Source of the DNA: Theodoxus fluviatilis
Taxonomy: Eukaryota; Mollusca; Gastropoda; Cycloneritida; Neritidae
DNA length: 64,000 bases
Assembly (NCBI GenBank): GCA_034096865.1
Contig: JAWQFJ010001862.1
Coordinates: 121,001 to 185,000, forward strand
Direction of reading: 5' to 3'
Both the position numbers and the translations under genes were made by a program. The stretch's first letter is position 1; the number at the start of each line of letters is the position of its first letter. The notes beneath the pieces were generated by a model. The model made no database searches. It was not told the DNA's origin and saw only the letters and a program-made list of their open reading frames with translations. Positions 57,696 to 64,000 of this stretch are shown here, one piece after another.

Positions 57696-59895
57696 CTGCA
57701 CACATAAGACAGACAGTTTAAACCAAGGTCTCTACAGAGGTTCCTGAAAACTTTGACATTATTATGAGCTGATTGAAAATGGGTGGCAAAGAGTTATGTA
57801 TCAAATTTATATATCTAGATATGCACAAAGTATGGAGTGGCATACACATGTGCAAAGTATGTGTGTTTACTTATCAATACTAAATCCAGAGATGCATGCA
57901 TGTTGAGATCAATGACATGTATGACTAGGGTGACAATAAAGAAGAAGTCAAACAAAATGACTGCTAACACGTTCTTTTATTCACGTCTGTGGCATCTTTT
58001 CAGGATAATGCTTTCATCTTCAACATTGTCAATCAAACAGTCCATCCAAGCAAGTCCTTTTTGAACCAGTCGTTCAGCACTCGATCACCTTCTCTCCATT
58101 CCATCAATGCACACAATAACCCCTAAGTGGGAAAACAGCCTATTGAAGAGCTGTGTGTGGACAGCAACATCAATGCCTGTGGTATGTTTGAAAAGGCTGC
58201 AGACAGTGGCACAAAGCAGGCCATTTCAATACGTCTGGGGCCATACATATGCTTTGTGTCCAAAGTACTCCACGTCTGAATGGGTATGGCAAGGTCCCAG
58301 GCCAGCTTTGTGCATCACAATGCACGTGTACATATTCTGCCACAGGCAACAAGCAACAACAGACTCTGTATTGATCTGTGTATATACATTTTCTTGACCA
58401 TCCCCCAACATCATTAGCACCATCATTAGCTTCATCATTAGCAGCATCTGGTCCAGTGGAGATCAATGCTTGTGGTGTCATGACAGCCCTATGGAAGCCA
58501 ACAACAGTTTCTGAACACAAAGACCACCATAGAAATAACTGAAGCAAAACTTTTTCAATCACTATAACATAGTGTGATAAAATGACCAGAGAAAACCACA
58601 AGCATGATGAAGGTCTGAAGCTATTCAAGAGAACGGGAAAAATCTGGGTTTATATAAATATCTTGACAATGTGTGATGTTATACTGGCTGCAACCCTGTG
58701 ACATTAGCTTTGGCTTAACGTCAACGGCAGGGCAAAGCAAAATGACAAAAATATTTACAGGAACTTCCCATCCCTTCAAACTTGTTTATAAGAAAACTCA
58801 TGTGGGTGTAGGAATGGGGTGTGTGGTGAGTTAGGGAGTGGGGTGGACACGTACATTGCAGCAGTCTAACCACTATTCTGGTAAGCCTCAATTATGTAAT
58901 AAATACAGGTGCCTATTTCTGGTGTTTCAGTCATCCAGTTAATGACAATACATGTTGAATGCCATTCAACCTCATTTATAATTCTGCTTTGAAATGGTGT
59001 TTGAGTGATGCTAGGAAAAATACAGTCAAATCTGGGACAAACAGTACTCCACTGAGGAATTGAAAACAGCTGAAAACTGCAGTCATAAATGGTTTCCCAC
59101 AATGATTACGTGGAATATTTGTTGTCCAACCTACACAAACCCCATGCACACGTTTTGACAGAGGCAGTGTTTTTCTCCTTGACGCGTTTGCATCATTTAT
59201 TTCTCAACACAAGTCTGCATGTCTCAAATACACCACATGGGAACTGCATGGCACATACACGCATGCTGATTGGCTGGCAACTTGCGAGGAGGGCGGTGCT
59301 GCAGAAGGTTCATTCCTACAAATTCAAACACCAAGATGCCCTGCACCAGCCCCAGGTACGAAACTGAGAATGCCAAGACTAATGTCCTCTGCCTCGTTTG
59401 ATTCCCCTGTCAGGCAGTGGACATTTTTGATGAGTGCTTCATTTGGCAGTGGGAAGAATGGGTCTGTCTCACATTGGGAGGGAGGCAGAGGTGAGAACAG
59501 TCCAGTGTCTGCCGAGTGCAAGGCGCCAGCAGACAGCAGGGCCTATGTGACTTTGCTTTCAGGGGGAGAAAAAATTTCCACCTCCGGCTCCGGAGAGGTT
59601 CAGGGGGACTTACTGCTCACTCCCTTCTCCTGGCGGCGCCCAAGGCGCATGTCAAATGGAGGAAATTTCAGGGAGGAGAATGACAGAAAAATGCCCAAGG
59701 GAATGAGAGAAGAAGAAGAAAAAAAGGCGAATGACTGGATATGGGCGTGGTGGCGACAACCGGCAGACCGGATCGATATGGAAGGGGTTTGACCTGAAAA
59801 CAGCGAGGCCAACCCGTGGGATCGTCTCAGAACTCACCACTGGTACGGAAAAACGGGAAAACCACGCGAGAGAGATCAGGCGACTACTGGCTGAC
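57696..59895. other. No confirmed gene; possible 5' exon of the unidentified gene near 59620-59657
   Basis: On the - strand an ATG at about 59657 starts MRLGRRQEKG and meets GTGAGC in phase 0 or GTAAGT in phase 1; only the former fits exon b. The pyrimidine-rich sequence before it has no clear acceptor. Nothing else is recognised. Confidence 0.25.
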
Positions 59896-59918
59896 AGATG
59901 GAGAGAGAGATAGAGATA

Positions 59919-59985
<67 letters not shown>

Positions 59986-59992
59986 GGGGGGG

Positions 59993-60053
<61 letters not shown>

Positions 60054-60074
60054 CGTGTGTGTGTGTGTGTGTGT
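59896..60074 (+). repeat. (GA)n with poly-G interruption and (GT)n
   Basis: GA/GATA tracts, a G run, a second GA tract, then GT. Confidence 0.97.
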
Positions 60075-63000
60075 GATGGGTGCAAATAGTGATGATGAGG
60101 ACGCCAATCTGACACAAAACCACAGGAGGACTGGCAGTTGTTTTGACGAGGATAGAGTTGGAGGAGGGAAGGGGGGGAGGAACTGATAGGTCGATTATCG
60201 ATTACCTGCTGGAGGGCTTCGCTAATTGTGAAGCCAGGCCTCGTGACTCGATAGCTGTTCCCTGAATGCCTGGGTGCATGATTCCTCTCCTAAGATTCGT
60301 CATGGCCAGAACTCTGATGAGCTTGAGCCCTCAGGTCATTGTCCACTTCCCCGTCTCCTCTTCGACTTGCCAGCGGCACAGAGGCTGGGCTTGCCAGCGG
60401 CACAGAGGCTGGACATGCCACTACCGAGATGTCTCTCCCCAGAGAAAGCATCCTGCGTCAAGGGTTTTCTACACAGTCAGCATGACTTTTTTACGTCTCA
60501 GCAGAAATCCGACTCCATGCACAGTGCTCATTCACTCTGCGGGTAATTACAGCAGCACCCAACACCACGCATAGAACCACTGCAACGTATGCCATTAAAA
60601 TAGAACTAACTCTCTATTCTCGTGTTAGTGCCAGAGAATGGTGATTTCCTGCCATGGGATGCAAGTCATGTCAGCTGAGTTTATAACAACCAATGGACAT
60701 AATTATGAATGTCTGTCCTGATTTTCGCATATTCCTTCAGCAGCTAGTGGAAATCTCAATGTGAAGAACGGCTGCCTGTCTCCATTGGTTGAACAGGTTC
60801 CTCCATTCACAATGACTGGAAAAAAACACAAGCCAAGCACTGTCACCAAGTACTGCTGTTGCAACTCTGTATTCTCGGCAATCTGGTCACGGCATATGGG
60901 CAAATGCTACATTCTTTTAGTCGTAATTGGAATAATGTTTAGACACGAAAAAAAATCATTTCAACCAGCCCATAACAGAACACTTAGCGTGCGCGGGTCT
61001 TTCAAGAGGAAGCAATACATTCTGAGACCATGATCCAAGGCAACAGTCCACAGTCCATGCTCGCAAGCGTGCAGTTTCCTAGCAGACCGATATTACCACG
61101 ACCTCCCAAGAGCTCTCATCCATTAGCCAACACTATTGGGCACGAAGTACTCAGAGACAGGCCGAAGGCTAGGCATGTCTGCTTGTCTGTTGTGCGTTCC
61201 AGTTCGAGCTGAATGCCGGTCCACTCGAACACCCCAGGGTAAGTGTGACATCCAAAGGGGGCAAACCTCAACAGCTCATTACAGCTCAGGCATTCTGCCT
61301 GTTTTCAAGAGACCCTTGCCGGTGGTTGAAGGCCTGGGGTGAAGGCGGGTGGACGTCCTCCAAGGTACCTAGATATGGGGTTTCCATACTGCCTTCACCA
61401 CAACTATGAGCACAGGCATGCTCACACACACCCCGTCCCCTTCAAGACCTGGGTCGCCGTGACTCGTCCTTCCTTCCACTTCCAAAATCGCCTCCTCTCC
61501 TCCGGACTTGGCACTTTTTTCTCATTAGCGCCCGGATGTCCTTTCAGCCCATTCCCCTTACAGATTAAAAAATTTATTAAAAAAGGCAGGGAATCGAGGC
61601 TTCTAGGAGTATTGAAAGAGAGAATTGCCTGGGAGGCTGAATGTGCGGCAAGTCGTCTAAATGCAAATCCATTCCCCACGGAACCCCTCCAACTTCATCC
61701 CCATTCAACCACCCCTCTTCTCTTCTTTTCCCCATCCCATTCCCCTCATCTCACACTCCCCCCTCAAGACCCTATCCCTACAGGTCATCTTTCTAGCTTC
61801 CCACTCCTCAGCTGACCAGTGTACGCCTCTGGAGACTGCTGGAGATTGAGGTTGCATGTGCAGATTACGTGTGGAGATTTATGGTGGCATTTTGGCTGGG
61901 CAACCCTGTGAGTGCGGGAAGTTCCTCACCCAATGGTCAGAGACCGAAGGAGCCAGAGGTGGCTGGACATCCCGACCACTCACCTCTGCCATCCTTCAAG
62001 CTTTCTCTTTCAGTCCACCTGGGACAAGCCCCAGATTCCTGGAGCCTGCATCCCCCCAGTCTGACAGTCTGCAATGGCTAGCTGCCCCACAAGGAACACA
62101 ATACCCAGTCTGTCTAGCTCCAGCATTCATTCTCAGTTCTCCAGCTGTCCTTCCCTTATTTTCCCTTCTGGTCTCTTGCAAGCGCCACAATGACTCACGA
62201 AGGAAAGAAGGCTCTTGAAAACAAGTCAAAGCAACAACCACATGCAAGCTGGTTTTGACGAATTTGCAACCTCCACAGCACTTGAGGCAACTTGGATTAG
62301 TTTTTAAAAAATCAGCATAGGTCATTTTGCACAGAGCCACCCATAGCATCTCTTTAAAACCGAATCTGCCTCCATTCATTTATTAATCAATCACGTAAGC
62401 ATGACTGCATAGGAAGTGAAAAAATCGACATCAAATGCTCCTCCCTTAGAATTACTGGTGAGCCATTCACTACTCCCCACGAATCATCAAACGTGACTAT
62501 GCAATTTTCACGAACATATTCTCCCCCCAGGATAAACATATAAGACAGTGAGTGAAAATAGCAGCGGGCACAGGAGAAGGGTACTACTAGATAGAAGGAG
62601 GGGTGGGGGTGTTTCCATGTAATGAGAGTAACACCCCGTTCCAAGGGCTCTACCACAATCTACAGCAGAGCCATCCCCAGGCTAGAGGCGGCTGAGAGGC
62701 TCCTGGTAACAGGTTGTCAGCTTGGCTTTCAAGGAAAAAACCTTCAGCCATGGGGCCAGGCGGGGTCGGAGGGCCAAGGCCGCGCTACGGTGTCCTCAGA
62801 CCCTAAGCCCCTTTCCAGCCGTGCTGGTCTCCTCAATGCGAACGCGTCACTATGGGAAGCAGACACGTTTACCATCGCTGGGAAAAACACGTAAAGACCA
62901 TGGCAAAATGCCAGAAACCCTACCCCAACTCTATTTGCATATTCATGGGCTCAGTTACGAGTGAAGGCGTAAATCCGAAAGATAACATGCTCGTCTCCTT

Positions 63001-63314
63001 TGACAGAACACTGGGCTCAACCGGACAGATTGTAAATCTATTAGTAGTCGCACAGAAATTATCAAACTATCTTATAGACTAACGTGACGGTGTATGTCGC
63101 TCCATACAAACGCAAGCAAAACACCCCAAGAAACTTGAAGTAGATGGAGATTCATTTTCTTGAGGGGGCCTTCACGTGAAAGACACCGCCTGGAACGTCT
63201 GGTTTGTTGTCTTGCCACTTCCAGGCAAAGGTCAGGCAAGAGGTTAGGGAAGTCAAAGGGCGACAAGATGGGAGAGGGGTTAGGGTGGGAAAGAAAAGCG
63301 ACAGGAACAGACAA

Positions 63315-63360
<46 letters not shown>

Positions 63361-64000
63361 AGGGCCTGTCCAAAAGGCGGGCTTGTAAAGGTTCTACAAA
63401 TGCATGTCTTTGTCACAAAACCCAACATCCCACCAACTACTGATGATGGCATCCCCTTGAAGTGACCTTCCGCAACAGAGCCACCACCGAGGTTCAAACA
63501 CCCAACAAAGAGAAAAGCAGCTGAACCAAAGCAGCATCTTATGCTTTATCATGGGGCTAGGGGTCAGCCTAGTTTCTTCCCACTGCTGCCACCACAACGT
63601 CCTTGTTGATCCTTCATCCAAAATGGTCACAACACAGAAAGAGCCAGACTGCACCTTGCATATTCACCAGTTGAAAAAGCAATACCAGGAGACACAAATG
63701 ACACAGAAATATGAATGTCAAAATATCTCCCAGATGCATTATACAGTCCAGACCCCACATTTCCCGTGCTGTGTGCAGCGTTAGAAACTAGCAAAGTGCT
63801 GGTAACACCTACAGTGGGTGATGAAGTAAGGCTTGGGATGGAGTAGTAACAATGCAATGAAGGAAAACGGCACAACCATGAAAATCAGTATGCAATGTTA
63901 GAGAGTAGAGTGTTCCAAGTGTATATTAATTCAAAAGAAGTATTATCATTCTCCTAATTATCAACATCAACCTAATAAGGCAAATAAATATCTGTGAACC
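60075..64000. other. No gene seen; (GA)n at 63319-63357
   Basis: Short open frames on both strands lack recognised domains. A 24-bp unit (TTGCCAGCGGCACAGAGGCT...) is duplicated in tandem near 60367-60412. Confidence 0.35.

Noticed and set aside
61339..62218. Pro/Ser-rich + strand frames of 120-158 aa
   Set aside because: Composition follows C-rich DNA; no conserved motif and overlapping frames are open too.

Overview
This is a eukaryotic nuclear window, intron-rich and packed with repeats. The sequence composition, the TGACCTTGA-rich interspersed repeats, the many fold-back elements and the GT-AG split genes suggest a marine invertebrate, most likely a mollusc (perhaps a gastropod). The species cannot be fixed from the sequence alone. 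There is no bacterial or phage content. Most open frames are microsatellite translations or chance frames. Genes were found by joining exons at GT/AG sites with matching phase and recognisable protein families.

Four host genes are supported. (1) The 5' end of O-GlcNAcase (OGA/MGEA5, GH84) lies on the - strand: three phase-consistent exons at 7115-7052, 4805-4754 and 2035-1938. The gene continues off the left edge. (2) NFYA, the sequence-specific subunit of the CCAAT-binding factor NF-Y, is on the - strand: coding exons 32086-31940, 27796-27362 and 26365-26207. Its subunit-association helix is intact but its DNA-binding segment is unusually divergent. (3) SNRPG (Sm protein G) is complete on the + strand in four exons, 39885-42927, 77 aa. 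It has a 50-bp tandem duplication that copies its last codons and stop into the 3' UTR. (4) An unidentified acidic, Ser/Arg-rich gene lies on the - strand (57695 to 49320): three internal exons chained by phase plus two candidate terminal exons.

The rest is a dense record of transposition. It includes a hAT element in OGA intron 3 whose coding frame is split by a 272-bp palindrome. OGA intron 1 holds a TIR-bounded element carrying a SAP-domain ORF. Two hAT elements share CAGGGCCGGA termini. A cluster of fold-back elements lies at 10.0-11.6 kb, and a second copy of the largest one sits in SNRPG intron 2. There are three non-LTR retrotransposon tails and a SINE-like family with target-site duplications at two sites. 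A piggyBac-type TTAA element carries a nested SINE and a nested MITE. Three ~830-bp near-identical repeats, each with at least eight nuclear-receptor extended half-sites, surround NFYA. Inside the putative 5' intron of NFYA sits a cluster of orphan transposon-related exons: BED-hATC, THAP and SAP-SWIM.

Microsatellites (CT/GA, CA/TG, CAGA/TCTG, poly-G) are long and frequent. They explain nearly all the long low-complexity open frames. No rRNA, tRNA or CRISPR was seen.
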